Of a stretch of 64,000 bases of DNA, positions 27,161 to 36,886 are shown in pieces. Every line of letters starts with the position of its first letter. The first letter of the stretch is position 1. The notes beneath the pieces were generated by a model that was not told the DNA's origin, made no database searches, and saw only the letters and a program-made list of their open reading frames with translations. A program made the position numbers and the translations under genes. This DNA is from Oxalobacter aliiformigenes (GTDB lineage: Bacteria; Pseudomonadota; Gammaproteobacteria; Burkholderiales; Burkholderiaceae_D): positions 806,001-870,000 of the forward strand of contig NZ_CP098252.1 of NCBI RefSeq assembly GCF_027116575.1, in the 5' to 3' direction.

Positions 27161-29776
27161 TCAGTCGGGGGCGCAGAAATGGCTGATTTCACCGGCAGGC
27201 AGGGACGGGCTGACCAGATATCCCTGATATTCGTCACAGCCGATTTTTTTCAGCAGTAGAGCCTGACCATCCGTTTCAACTCCGCCGGCCGACACTTTCA
27301 GGCGCAGGTTTTTTGCCATGGCGACAATAGCGCCGGCCACATCGGCGTCTTCGCTGCCGGTTCCGAGTGCATGGATGAAAACGGGGTCGATCTTGATTTT
27401 TTCGATAGGCGCCTTTTTAAGATGACTGATGCTTGAACAGCCATTTCCGAAATTGTCCAGTACGATTTTGACACCCATGTCGCGCAGTTCATGAAGGAGA
27501 TCGGTAACGGTCCTGATGTTTTCCATGATGCTGCCTTCTGTGATCTGCAATTCGAGAGCGCCGGGGGCCAGTCCGTTTTCTTTCAGGGCATTGCGGATGA
27601 TGGGAAGCAGGTTTTTCTGTTTCAGCTGAATCGGCGACAGATTGACGGAAACGGTTTTGGGATGTCCGTCATGGTGCCATTTTCCGGCCTGTTTGCAGGC
27701 CGAGCGGATGACCCATTCCCCGATCGGGCTGATCAATCCGGTATCTTCGGCCACTCCCAAAAAGCGGGACGGCATCAGGATGCCAAATTCGGGATGTTTC
27801 CATCGCAAGAAGGCTTCGACGCCAGTCATATGGCCGCTTTTCGTGTCGATAATCGGTTGATATTCCAGAAAGAAGCCGTCGTTTTCAAGTGCGGCGCGAA
27901 GGTCGTTTTCCAGCCGGGTCCGTTCGACCAGATGCAGGTTCATTTCAGCATTGAAGAACTGATAGGCGTTTCTCCCGTTTTCTTTCGCATGGTACATGGC
28001 CGTATCGGCATTTTTCAAAAGGGTGTCGATATCTGTTCCGTCTTCGGGATAGAGGGCGATTCCGATGGAAGGCGTGATCGACATTTCATAATTCTCGATC
28101 TGGTAGTTCTGCGAGAGGGAATGCATGATGTTGTTGACGACAGTGGCCACATCGTCAGCATGTCCGATATCATTCAAGAGAATAACGAATTCATCGCCAC
28201 CCTGACGGCTGACGGTATCGTTTTTGCGGACACACTGGGTCAGTCGCTGGGCGACCTGTTGCAGGAGGCGGTCGCCTACCGCGTGTCCCAGCGTATCATT
28301 GATATGTTTGAACCGGTCCAGATCCAGAAACATGACTGCAGCTTTGCGGCGGTTGCGCTCGGCGGCCATGAGTGTCTGTCCGAGACGGTCCAGAAGCAGG
28401 ATACGGTTGGGCAGTCCGGTCAGAAAGTCGTGTTCGATCATGTAACGTGCGTGATCTTCCAGAAAGTCGTTTTGGCTGATATCCAGCAGGATACCGATAT
28501 AACTGATGATTCGCTCATCCATGTCTCGGACGATTTTGATGGTGAGGTGGGTCGGTGCGATTTTTTCCTGCCGGTTTTTTTCGAAGGTCGCCATTTCTTC
28601 GTGATCGCTGCATACAATCACGTCGCACAGCTGGCTGTAACAGGTCGAATCGGCGATGCCGGTCTGGAGGTACCAGGGTTTGTTGCCCATGATTTTTTCC
28701 TGGGTCAGCCCGGTCATGCGGGTGAACGGAGGATTGACGACAGTGATGCGCCTGTCCTGATCGGCGATGAAAATTCCGTCACGGTTGTTTTCAAACAGGT
28801 TGCTGGCGATTGCCAGTGCCTTCTCCGTTGTCTTGTACGAGGTGATATCGGCGGCGATACCGGTCAAGCCGATTTCACCGGAGGCATTTTCCTCGATCAG
28901 ATAGCATTTCAGATTGATCCATGCAAAATCGCCATTGGGCTTGTCGATGCGGATTTCAATGTCGAAACCGGTTTTTCCGTTGATCGCCGAATTCAGCGCC
29001 GTCCGGATTTTTCCGGCACTTTCCGGGTGCACGATGTTGATGAAAAGAGGGAAGGGAATGTCGTCGAAAGTGACAAAGCCGAACAGATCGCCGCTTTTGT
29101 CGGAAAAGTGGAAGCGCAGTGTTTCCATGGAGGCGTCTCTGGCGATGGTCGCCCTCCACAGGCCGATATTTGAGCGTTCGATGGCCAGCTGGCAGAAATA
29201 TCTGTCTTTTTCCAGTGTGCCAATCCGGTTTTCCTGCCGTTTCCGGTGATTTTCTTCTGTGGTGATGTCCTCGATGGTCAGGTGAAGGCAGCCTCGCATC
29301 TTGCCGGTGGAAAATCCTTTTACCCGGATGGTCTTCCCGGTTTTTTCCGTTATACCCGTCCAGACTTTCAGGGAACGGGAAGATTCCAGAAGGGCCAGAA
29401 ACATCAGAAATGCCGGCCGGTCGCTTTCGCGCAGACTGTCCATCAGAGCGTTTTTTCCGGACAGGCCGAGCAGATCAGTGGCGGCAGAATTGTTTTTCAG
29501 GATATTTCCATGACGGTCGGCGATGAGCTGGGCGATGGGATTGTCTGTGAAAAAACACCGGTAATCCAGTCGGGAATCGGGTGAAAACAAACGGTTGTCC
29601 CTGTCGTTGTGATCGGTTGCGAACAGGTCGTTGTCAGGATTGCCGTTCGTGCGGAAAAGGTCGTCGCCGGATGAACCGGTTTCATGGCTGGAGTCAGGAA
29701 CGGGATGTGTTTCTTCTCCGTTTCCCGAACGGGACAGCCTGTTGACCGGTTTTACATGATTTCCGCCTTTTCGCAT
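27161..29776 (-). CDS. PAS-PAS-GGDEF-EAL c-di-GMP protein with degenerate EAL
   Basis: About 871 residues from ATG 29776; the start is uncertain because no clear ribosome site is present. The N-terminus is a polar stretch, followed by three PAS-like segments (from about residues 70, 190 and 330). The GGDEF domain is complete: FLDLDRFKHIND, GGDEF near 527 and an RxxD inhibitory site (RKND) five residues before it. The EAL domain is damaged at several positions: EAL reads EAF near 653, DDFGTGYSS reads DNFGNGCSS near 773, and EGVET reads GGVET near 831. By family knowledge these Glu/Asp residues bind the metal or activate water. It is therefore probably a diguanylate cyclase whose EAL binds, rather than cuts, c-di-GMP. 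No membrane helix is seen. Confidence 0.88.
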   Translation of the reverse strand: MRKGGNHVKPVNRLSRSGNGEETHPVPDSSHETGSSGDDLFRTNGNPDNDLFATDHNDRDNRLFSPDSRLDYRCFFTDNPIAQLIADRHGNILKNNSAATDLLGLSGKNALMDSLRESDRPAFLMFLALLESSRSLKVWTGITEKTGKTIRVKGFSTGKMRGCLHLTIEDITTEENHRKRQENRIGTLEKDRYFCQLAIERSNIGLWRATIARDASMETLRFHFSDKSGDLFGFVTFDDIPFPLFINIVHPESAGKIRTALNSAINGKTGFDIEIRIDKPNGDFAWINLKCYLIEENASGEIGLTGIAADITSYKTTEKALAIASNLFENNRDGIFIADQDRRITVVNPPFTRMTGLTQEKIMGNKPWYLQTGIADSTCYSQLCDVIVCSDHEEMATFEKNRQEKIAPTHLTIKIVRDMDERIISYIGILLDISQNDFLEDHARYMIEHDFLTGLPNRILLLDRLGQTLMAAERNRRKAAVMFLDLDRFKHINDTLGHAVGDRLLQQVAQRLTQCVRKNDTVSRQGGDEFVILLNDIGHADDVATVVNNIMHSLSQNYQIENYEMSITPSIGIALYPEDGTDIDTLLKNADTAMYHAKENGRNAYQFFNAEMNLHLVERTRLENDLRAALENDGFFLEYQPIIDTKSGHMTGVEAFLRWKHPEFGILMPSRFLGVAEDTGLISPIGEWVIRSACKQAGKWHHDGHPKTVSVNLSPIQLKQKNLLPIIRNALKENGLAPGALELQITEGSIMENIRTVTDLLHELRDMGVKIVLDNFGNGCSSISHLKKAPIEKIKIDPVFIHALGTGSEDADVAGAIVAMAKNLRLKVSAGGVETDGQALLLKKIGCDEYQGYLVSPSLPAGEISHFCAPD

Positions 29777-29939
29777 AGTTCGGATCGTGGATAAGACCGT
29801 AAACGCTGCACAATGAGTCGTGCGCTCCTTCTCTGAAGCCAAGCCGCTGTTTCCGTGAGCCGGTTTTTGCGGATACGGTTGACGAACGGCGGGGTGTATT
29901 GAATCACATTTGCCGTCAGGCCGGACAAATAAATGCAGT

Positions 29940-32258
29940 TTATTTGATGTTTTCGAGCATGACAGGGGTGAAACGGGATTCTACCGCCTTGCCCTTGCGG
30001 GCACGCTTGCCGGTGTGGGAGTCCATGATGTTGCCGGTAATACGGACGTCATAACGGTTGTCGTTTCTGGCCGTGCAGACGACAAGACACCCCTTGTCGC
30101 CGACAGGTCGTGCCGCTTTCAGTTTTTCTCCGTTTTCCAGCGCCATCAGAATAACACCGTGCCCTCCGGATGAAAGCGCACGCAGTTCGGCGATGCCAAA
30201 CAGCAGCAGTCGCCCCTTTCCCGAGAGAGTGGCAATCCACTTGTCTTCCGGAGAAATGGCGACCGGATCGAGCAACGTTTCTCCCGGTTCGAGGTTGATG
30301 AACGATTTGCCGTTGCGGACCCGGCTGGCCATATCCGATACCCGGGCGGAAAAACCGTAACCGGAATCCAGGGCGACCAGAACGGTCGTATCCGGTGTGC
30401 CGACGAAATACCGGACAATCGTTTCGTCGATGCCGGTTTCGGCAAAGGTCGTGATCGGCATGCCGTCGCCACGGCCTGCCGGCAACTGGTGGACAGGGAC
30501 GGTGTAAATCCGGCCTGTCGAGGAAAATGCCAGAAGCAGATCGGTGCTGCGGCATTCGTATATGCCAAAAAGGCTGTCGCCGGACTTGAACGATATACCG
30601 GCGTGATTGAGTCCATGTCCTGTTCTCTGGCGGATCCAGCCGTTTCGCGACACGATGACGGTGACCGGTTCATCGGTGATTTTCTGTTCGGCGATGGCTT
30701 TTTCCGCTTCTTCGATCAGTGTGCGGCGCTTGTCGCCGTATTTTTTCCGGTCGGATTCGATTTCGCGAATGATGAGCCGTTTCATTGAGGAGGGGTTATC
30801 CAGCAGATCGTGCAGGGTTTCCTTTTCCTTGCGCAGTTCGGCCAGTTCCTGTTCGATCCGGATTTTTTCCAGACGCGCCAGCTGGCGCAGACGAATTTCC
30901 AGAATGTCGTCCGCCTGCCGTTCGGACAGATGGAACATTTCGATCAGGGCGGTCTTGGGATCATCGGATTCGCGGATGATGCGGATGACCTGATCGATAT
31001 TCAACAGGACGGTTTCGCGTCCTTCCAGAATATGGATCCGGTCATCGACTCTGCCGAGTCGCCAGTTCGTACGGTGTCTGACGGTCACGAACCGGAATTC
31101 GATCCATTCTGTCAGGATATCCGACAGGCCCTTTTGCCCTGGTCGGCCGTCGATACCGATCATGACCAGGTTGACCGGCGTATTGCATTCCAGCGACGTG
31201 TGTGCGAGCAGTGCCTGCATGAATTCGTCGGGATTGATGCGTTTGGACTTCGGTTCCAGTACGATACGTACCGGTGCATCGCGGCTGGCTTCATCCCGGA
31301 TCGTGTCCAGTATGCCGAGAAACTGCTGGCGAAGCGCGATCTGTTCGGGAGACAGTGCTTTCTTGCCGTTTTTGACTTTCGGATTGGTTATTTCCTCGAT
31401 TTCTTCCAGCACTTTCTGGGAAGATGTGCCAGGTGGCAGTTCGGTCACGACGGCTTGCCATTGTCCGCGTGCCAGTTCCTCGATTTTCCAGCGTGCCCGG
31501 ACTTTCAGACTGCCGCGCCCGTTTTTGTATATTTCGGAGATGATGTGCGGTGCCGTGATGATCTGCCCGCCACCGGGAAAATCCGGACCCGGCAAAATAG
31601 CCATCAGTTCGGCATGCGAAAGTTTCGGATTGCGGATCATCGCAATGGCCGCCTGTGCCACCTCGTTCAGGTTGTGCGACGGTATTTCGGTCGCCAGACC
31701 GACAGCGATGCCCGATGCGCCGTTTAACAGCGTAACCGGAAGTCGTGCGGGCAAGAGCTTCGGTTCCTGCGTGGAACCGTCGTAATTGTCCTGGAATTCC
31801 ACGGTTCCCTGGCCGATTTCTTCCAGCAGCAGTTGCGCGATCGGCGTCAGGCGCGCTTCCGTATAGCGCATGGCGGCGGCACCGTCTCCATCGCGGGAAC
31901 CGAAATTGCCATGCCCGTCGATGAGTGGATAGCGCATGGAAAAATCCTGTGCCATGCGGACCAGTGCATCGTAAACGGACTGGTCTCCATGCGGGTGCAG
32001 CTTGCCGAGTACGTCGCCGACGACGGCGGCCGATTTGCGGGGTTTGGCGTCCGGAGCGAGTCTTAATTCATTCATCGCATACAGAATGCGCCGCTGGACC
32101 GGTTTCTGGCCATCGCAGACGTCAGGCAAGGCACGTCCCTTCACAACGGAAATGGCGTAGTCCAGATAGGCCCTTTCGGCGAAACTGGCGAGCATCAGGG
32201 TTTCGGCCGGTTCGTTTTCGGGAGGCAACTGATCGAAAAGTGTGGGTTGTGACGTCAT
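29940..32258 (-). CDS. parC: DNA topoisomerase IV subunit A
   Basis: A 772-residue protein from ATG 32258. It cuts and reseals DNA while decatenating daughter chromosomes with ParE. The active-site Tyr is in [12 protein letters not shown], after [19 protein letters not shown] and the [10 protein letters not shown] loop. At the positions equal to Ser80 and Glu84 of E. coli ParC it has Gln and Asp, common among betaproteobacterial ParC as far as I recall. It starts 25 bases after parE and is surely cotranscribed with it. Confidence 0.96.
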   Translation of the reverse strand: MTSQPTLFDQLPPENEPAETLMLASFAERAYLDYAISVVKGRALPDVCDGQKPVQRRILYAMNELRLAPDAKPRKSAAVVGDVLGKLHPHGDQSVYDALVRMAQDFSMRYPLIDGHGNFGSRDGDGAAAMRYTEARLTPIAQLLLEEIGQGTVEFQDNYDGSTQEPKLLPARLPVTLLNGASGIAVGLATEIPSHNLNEVAQAAIAMIRNPKLSHAELMAILPGPDFPGGGQIITAPHIISEIYKNGRGSLKVRARWKIEELARGQWQAVVTELPPGTSSQKVLEEIEEITNPKVKNGKKALSPEQIALRQQFLGILDTIRDEASRDAPVRIVLEPKSKRINPDEFMQALLAHTSLECNTPVNLVMIGIDGRPGQKGLSDILTEWIEFRFVTVRHRTNWRLGRVDDRIHILEGRETVLLNIDQVIRIIRESDDPKTALIEMFHLSERQADDILEIRLRQLARLEKIRIEQELAELRKEKETLHDLLDNPSSMKRLIIREIESDRKKYGDKRRTLIEEAEKAIAEQKITDEPVTVIVSRNGWIRQRTGHGLNHAGISFKSGDSLFGIYECRSTDLLLAFSSTGRIYTVPVHQLPAGRGDGMPITTFAETGIDETIVRYFVGTPDTTVLVALDSGYGFSARVSDMASRVRNGKSFINLEPGETLLDPVAISPEDKWIATLSGKGRLLLFGIAELRALSSGGHGVILMALENGEKLKAARPVGDKGCLVVCTARNDNRYDVRITGNIMDSHTGKRARKGKAVESRFTPVMLENIK

Positions 32259-32283
32259 GACGGTTTATTCGTTGAGGGTTCGG

Positions 32284-34263
32284 CTAGATATCGGCTTCGG
32301 CTTCGTTTCCGTGTTCTTCCATCCAGTTCCGGCGGGCGGCCGCTTCTCCCTTGCCCATCAGCATCTGGAAACGTTCGGCCGACTCATCGCGGGTGAATGT
32401 GCCGAATGTAATCGGCAAAAGGCGCCGTGTATCCGGATTCAGTGTCGTCTCCCAAAGCTGTTCGGCATTCATTTCACCCAGCCCCTTGAAACGAGAGATA
32501 CCCAGCGCATTGTCCCGGACTCCTTCGCTTTTGAGTTTGTCCAGAATGCCGGACAGTTCCATGTCGTCCAGGGCATACAGTTTCTGGACCGGTTTTTTGC
32601 CGCGCGCCGGCGCGTCGATCCGGTAAAGCGGCGGACGGGCCACGTAGATGTTGCCGTTTTCGATCAGGTGCGGGAAGTGCCTGAAAAACAGGGTCAGCAG
32701 CAAGACCTGAATATGCGAACCGTCCACGTCGGCATCCGAAAGAATGCATATTTTTCCGTACCGAAGCCCGGACAGGTCGCAAGTATCGTTCATGCCGTGC
32801 GGATCGATACCGATGGCGACAGCGATGTCGTGGATTTCCTGATTGGCGAAAAGGCGGTCTTTTTCGGTTTCCCAGGAATTGAGCACTTTGCCGCGCAAAG
32901 GCAGGATAGCCTGGAATTCCTTGTCGCGTCCCATTTTGGCCGAACCGCCTGCCGAATCGCCTTCAACCAGAAACAATTCGTTGCGGCTGATGTCCCGTGA
33001 TTCACAGTCGGTCAGCTTGCCGGGCAAAACGGCGACGGCCGACGATTTCTTTTTCTCGACTTTCTGCAATTGCCGCATGCGCGACTGGGCTTGCCGGATC
33101 ACCAGTTCAGCGAGTTTGCGGCCGTATTCGACGTTCTGGTGCAGCCAGAATTCAAAGGCCGGCCGGACGAAGTGGGAGACGAGCCGGACAGCGTCGCGCG
33201 AATTCAGGCGTTCCTTGATCTGGCCCTGAAACTGGGGATCGAGCACTCTGGCCGACAAAACGAAAGAGGCGCGGGCGAAAACGTCTTCGGGCAGAAGACG
33301 GACGCCTTTGGGCAACAGGGAATGAATTTCCGCGAAACTTCTGACGGCATTGAAGAGACCGTCGCGCAGGCCACTTTCATGCGTTCCGCCTGCCGGAGTG
33401 GGAATCAGGTTGACGAACGATTCGCGTACCGGTGGACCTTCCGCCGTCCAGGCGACGACCCATGCAGCGCCTTCACCTTCCGCGAATCCCTCGTTTTCAC
33501 GATCGGCATAATGTTCCCCCTCGAAAAGCGGGATGACGGTTTCTTCCCCGTCCGGCAGATCGAGTGCCTGTTCCAGATAACTCCGCAATCCATCCTGGTA
33601 TTGCCAGGTTTCGGTTTCGCCCGTTTTCGCGTTTTTCAGTTCGACATGTACGCCGGGGAGCAGAATGGCCTTGGATTTCAGCAGATGCTTCAGTTCCGGC
33701 AACGGAATGGTCAGGGAATCGAAGTATTTCGCATCGGGCCAGACGGTCACTTTCGTTCCCGATTTTTTCTCGCCCCGCCCGAGCGGACGCGATGTCAGGG
33801 GTTCCGAAACATCACCGTCGGCAAAAACGATGTGGTGCGCTTTCCTGTCTCGCCAGACGTCCACTTCAATCCGTTTCGAGAGTGCATTGGTTACCGATAC
33901 CCCGACGCCATGCAGACCGCCTGAAAAGGCATAGGCACTGTCGTTCCCCTTGGTGAATTTTCCCCCGGCGTGCAGGCGGGTGAAAACGATTTCCACGGTC
34001 GGTACTTTTTCTTCCGGATGCATGCCGACGGGAATGCCGCGCCCGTCGTCTTCCACGCTGATGCTGCCGTCGGTTTCCAGGGTCACCAGGATGTTTTTGC
34101 AGAAGCCGCCGATGGCCTCGTCGGACGCGTTGTCGATGACTTCTGTCACGATATGCAGCGGGTTTTCCGTACGCGTATACATGCCGGGACGTTGCCGGAC
34201 AGGTTCAAGCCCTTTCAGTACCTTGATCGATTCTTCGCTGTAGGTGGATTTTTTTTCTGCCAT
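32284..34263 (-). CDS. parE: DNA topoisomerase IV subunit B
   Basis: A 659-residue protein; ATG at 34263 (MAEKKSTYSEESIKVLKGLE) is preferred over an upstream TTG. The GHKL ATPase domain shows VIDNASDEAIGG, DDGRGIPVGMHPE and GGLHGVGVSVTNALS. The TOPRIM domain shows ELFLVEGDSAGGSA and ILSDADVDGSHI, and the C-terminus has ISRFKGLGEMNAEQLWETT. It supplies the ATP-driven gate of topoisomerase IV. The gene lies directly before parC. Confidence 0.96.
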   Translation of the reverse strand: MAEKKSTYSEESIKVLKGLEPVRQRPGMYTRTENPLHIVTEVIDNASDEAIGGFCKNILVTLETDGSISVEDDGRGIPVGMHPEEKVPTVEIVFTRLHAGGKFTKGNDSAYAFSGGLHGVGVSVTNALSKRIEVDVWRDRKAHHIVFADGDVSEPLTSRPLGRGEKKSGTKVTVWPDAKYFDSLTIPLPELKHLLKSKAILLPGVHVELKNAKTGETETWQYQDGLRSYLEQALDLPDGEETVIPLFEGEHYADRENEGFAEGEGAAWVVAWTAEGPPVRESFVNLIPTPAGGTHESGLRDGLFNAVRSFAEIHSLLPKGVRLLPEDVFARASFVLSARVLDPQFQGQIKERLNSRDAVRLVSHFVRPAFEFWLHQNVEYGRKLAELVIRQAQSRMRQLQKVEKKKSSAVAVLPGKLTDCESRDISRNELFLVEGDSAGGSAKMGRDKEFQAILPLRGKVLNSWETEKDRLFANQEIHDIAVAIGIDPHGMNDTCDLSGLRYGKICILSDADVDGSHIQVLLLTLFFRHFPHLIENGNIYVARPPLYRIDAPARGKKPVQKLYALDDMELSGILDKLKSEGVRDNALGISRFKGLGEMNAEQLWETTLNPDTRRLLPITFGTFTRDESAERFQMLMGKGEAAARRNWMEEHGNEAEADI

Positions 34264-34582
34264 ATCTTTGCTGGTTTGTCTCCGCAAGCCGCCGGCCGAT
34301 GGTTCCGGTTTTGCATGGCCGTTATCGTAAACCCGAAACCGGCCGTTTCCTGTTGAGGAGGGTTAAAACCGCTATTTGCCATGAAGGCCTGTTTTTTTCC
34401 TCTTTTTCCGCATCGGTTGACATGCTTTTTGTCGCAGCCGGTATCCTGTATGGAAAAACGGAAGTATAAGTCAATTTGAAACGAATCGACGGTTGTTGTG
34501 GCACGAAAACCGTTTTCTGCCGGCTTGCGGAGACGATGAAAGTCTTACTTGTTGATATTATTGGAATTCCTGTCCGTTTACA

Positions 34583-34611
34583 TTGCAGATGGGCTGATTT
34601 TTAGATATAAT
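34583..34611 (+). promoter_or_regulatory. Sigma-70 promoter of the rimP-nusA-infB operon
   Basis: TTGCAG at 34583-34588 and a perfect TATAAT at 34606-34611 are separated by 17 bases. Transcription would start near 34618, giving a leader of about 165 bases before rimP that contains the hairpin at 34672-34695. Confidence 0.72.
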
Positions 34612-34671
34612 TGGTGCTTTATTACGGTTTCGTCCATTTTTTTGGATGGCACGGGGTGTTGAAATCATGAT

Positions 34672-34695
34672 ATGGGCTTTAGCCCATTTTTTTTT
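34672..34695 (+). terminator. Attenuator-like terminator in the rimP leader
   Basis: ATGGGCT-TT-AGCCCAT followed by eight T residues is a typical intrinsic terminator, but it lies between the promoter and rimP. A weaker TCCA/TGGA hairpin lies about 30 bases earlier. This layout implies control of operon entry by read-through. Rfam lists a rimP leader family; membership was not tested here. Confidence 0.78.
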
Positions 34696-34784
34696 CATTA
34701 TGCCCCCGGTGCCGCCGCAAACAGCATGGCTTGCCGTCCCCGGCGGGATGGCCGGCCCGAACGGAAATTGAACGGGAGCAGACT

Positions 34785-35273
34785 TTGTTGCAGGAACTGG
34801 TTGAAAAGACGGTCAATGGCTGCGGGTACGATCTGGTTGATCTGGAGAGGGCACCCGGTGGCATTTTGCGTGTGTATATCGATTTTTTGCCTGACGGGTC
34901 TGATCGTGGAAACATTACGGTGGACGATTGCGAAAAAGTCAGTCATCAGCTCTCCCATGTGCTGATGGTCGAAGATGTCGATTATGACAGGCTGGAAGTG
35001 TCGTCGCCCGGACTGGACCGTCCGCTGAAAAAAATGCAGGACTTCATACGTTTTGCCGGAATGGAAGCGCATGTCAGATTGCGCAGGCCGGTGACAGGTA
35101 TGGGAAACCGGAAGTCGTTTCAGGGGATTCTTTTGCCGCCCGAAGGGGATGAACTGGCGCTGGAGTTCGAGGGGGACGACAGGGAAAACAATTCGGTTTT
35201 ACATTTTACGATCGCTGACATAGACAAGGCACGATTGGTGCCGCAGGTGAATTTTAGGAGCCGCAAAGCATGA
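34785..35273 (+). CDS. rimP: Ribosome maturation factor RimP
   Basis: A 162-residue protein. No ATG is in frame near the expected start. TTG at 34785 ([20 protein letters not shown]) follows CGGGAG with good spacing, so I take it as the start; a TTG at 34731 is the other option. It binds the free 30S subunit during maturation. Conserved features are [12 protein letters not shown] and [12 protein letters not shown]. The stop overlaps the nusA start (ATGA), as in many proteobacteria. Confidence 0.92.
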   Translation: MLQELVEKTVNGCGYDLVDLERAPGGILRVYIDFLPDGSDRGNITVDDCEKVSHQLSHVLMVEDVDYDRLEVSSPGLDRPLKKMQDFIRFAGMEAHVRLRRPVTGMGNRKSFQGILLPPEGDELALEFEGDDRENNSVLHFTIADIDKARLVPQVNFRSRKA

Positions 35274-36829
35274 GTGTCGAAATTCTGCAATTGGTTGATG
35301 CGCTGGCGCGCGAAAAGAACGTGAGCAAGGAAATTGTCCTGGGTGCGCTTGAGCATGCTTTGGCACTTGCCACGAAGAAACGTTATCCGGGAGATGTCGA
35401 TATCCGTGTCGCCATCGACCGCCAGACCGGTGATGTCGAAACTTTCCGCCGGTGGCATGTCGTTCCGGATGAGGCGGGATTGCAGCAGCCGGATCAGGAA
35501 ATGCTCTATTTCGAGGCGAAAGAGCAGTTTCCCGATATCGAAGTGGGCGATTACATCGAGGATCATGTCGAGTCCGTCGATCTGGGGCGTCGTTTCGCCC
35601 AGGATACGAAGCAGATCGTCTTGCAGCGTATCCGGGATGCGGAACGTGAACAGATTCTCCAGGATTTTCTGGATCGCGGCGATTCGCTGGTGACCGGGAC
35701 GGTCAAACGGATGGAACGGGGCGATGCCATCGTGGAATCCGGCAAGGTGGAAGCGCGCTTGCCGCGCGACCAGATGATTCCCAAGGAAAATCTCCGGGTC
35801 GGCGACCGTGTGCGTGCCTATATCCTGCGCGTGGAACGCGGCGCCCGCGGCCCGCAGGTCATCCTGTCGCGTACGGCACCGGAATTCATCGTCCGGCTGT
35901 TCGAGCTGGAAGTGCCGGAAATCGAGCAGGGGCTTCTTGAAATCAAATCGGCGGCCCGCGATCCCGGCGTTCGCGCCAAGATCGCCGTTTATACCAGCGA
36001 CAAGCGGATCGATCCGATCGGTACCTGTGTCGGCATGCGCGGTTCGCGTGTTCAGGCCGTTACCGGTGAATTGGGTGGTGAACGGGTCGATATCGTTTTG
36101 TGGTCGGAAGATCCGGCGCAGTTCGTGATCGGTGCACTGGCTCCGGCCAATGTGACCTCGATTGTGGTCGATGAGGACAAACATGCGATGGATGTCATCG
36201 TCGATGAGGAAAATCTGGCGATTGCTATCGGCAGAAGTGGACAGAACGTCCGTCTGGCGACCGAATTGACCGGCTGGAAAATCAATATCATGACAGCGGA
36301 AGAGTCTGCCGACAAGACGGCACTGGAAAAAGCCGAGTTGCAGAAACTGTTCATGGAAAAACTCGATGTCGATTCGGAAGTGGCGGATATTCTGATCGAG
36401 GAGGGGTTCACGTCGCTGGAAGAAATCGCTTATGTACCGATTGCCGAAATGCTCGAGATCGAGGCGTTTGACGAGGAAACCGTCAACGAGATCCGTCATC
36501 GTGCCCGCGATGCCCTGATTACCGAGGCGATCGTGTCCGAAGAAGGAATGGCCGGCATGGAAGAGGCGCTGTCGGGGCTGGAAGGCATGAGCCGCAATGT
36601 GGCCGGCAAGCTGGGACTGGCCGGCGTCAAGACGCTGGAACGTTTTGCCGGACTGGCCTATGACGAATTCGGGGCCATTCTGGCGTTGCCGGTCGATCGT
36701 GCCCGCCAGTTGCTGGAAAACGGGTTTGCCGATGTGACGGATGAAGAGATGAAGCTGATCGATGCGAAATACGATGATGATGCGAAAGAATTGCAGGCCC
36801 GTGCCTGGAAACTGATGGAATCCAGATAA
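35270..36829 (+). CDS. nusA: Transcription termination/antitermination factor NusA
   Basis: A 519-residue protein from ATG 35270, overlapping the rimP stop. The N-terminal RNA-polymerase-binding domain is followed by an S1 domain (about 135-200), KH domains including [20 protein letters not shown] and [17 protein letters not shown], and two C-terminal helix-hairpin repeats (about 365-430 and 440-510). NusA controls pausing, termination and antitermination. The length and the paired C-terminal repeats match the proteobacterial form. Confidence 0.97.
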   Translation: MSVEILQLVDALAREKNVSKEIVLGALEHALALATKKRYPGDVDIRVAIDRQTGDVETFRRWHVVPDEAGLQQPDQEMLYFEAKEQFPDIEVGDYIEDHVESVDLGRRFAQDTKQIVLQRIRDAEREQILQDFLDRGDSLVTGTVKRMERGDAIVESGKVEARLPRDQMIPKENLRVGDRVRAYILRVERGARGPQVILSRTAPEFIVRLFELEVPEIEQGLLEIKSAARDPGVRAKIAVYTSDKRIDPIGTCVGMRGSRVQAVTGELGGERVDIVLWSEDPAQFVIGALAPANVTSIVVDEDKHAMDVIVDEENLAIAIGRSGQNVRLATELTGWKINIMTAEESADKTALEKAELQKLFMEKLDVDSEVADILIEEGFTSLEEIAYVPIAEMLEIEAFDEETVNEIRHRARDALITEAIVSEEGMAGMEEALSGLEGMSRNVAGKLGLAGVKTLERFAGLAYDEFGAILALPVDRARQLLENGFADVTDEEMKLIDAKYDDDAKELQARAWKLMESR

Positions 36830-36886
36830 GGTCTTTTTGCGTCCCGTTACCGGATTTGCCGCATCTATTAGAAGAAAGAGGAATGA

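Noticed and set aside
30860..31200. Quinolone-resistance changes in ParC
   Set aside because: The Gln and Asp at the key positions match what I recall of ordinary betaproteobacterial ParC, so no resistance is claimed; the region is also not precisely placed here.
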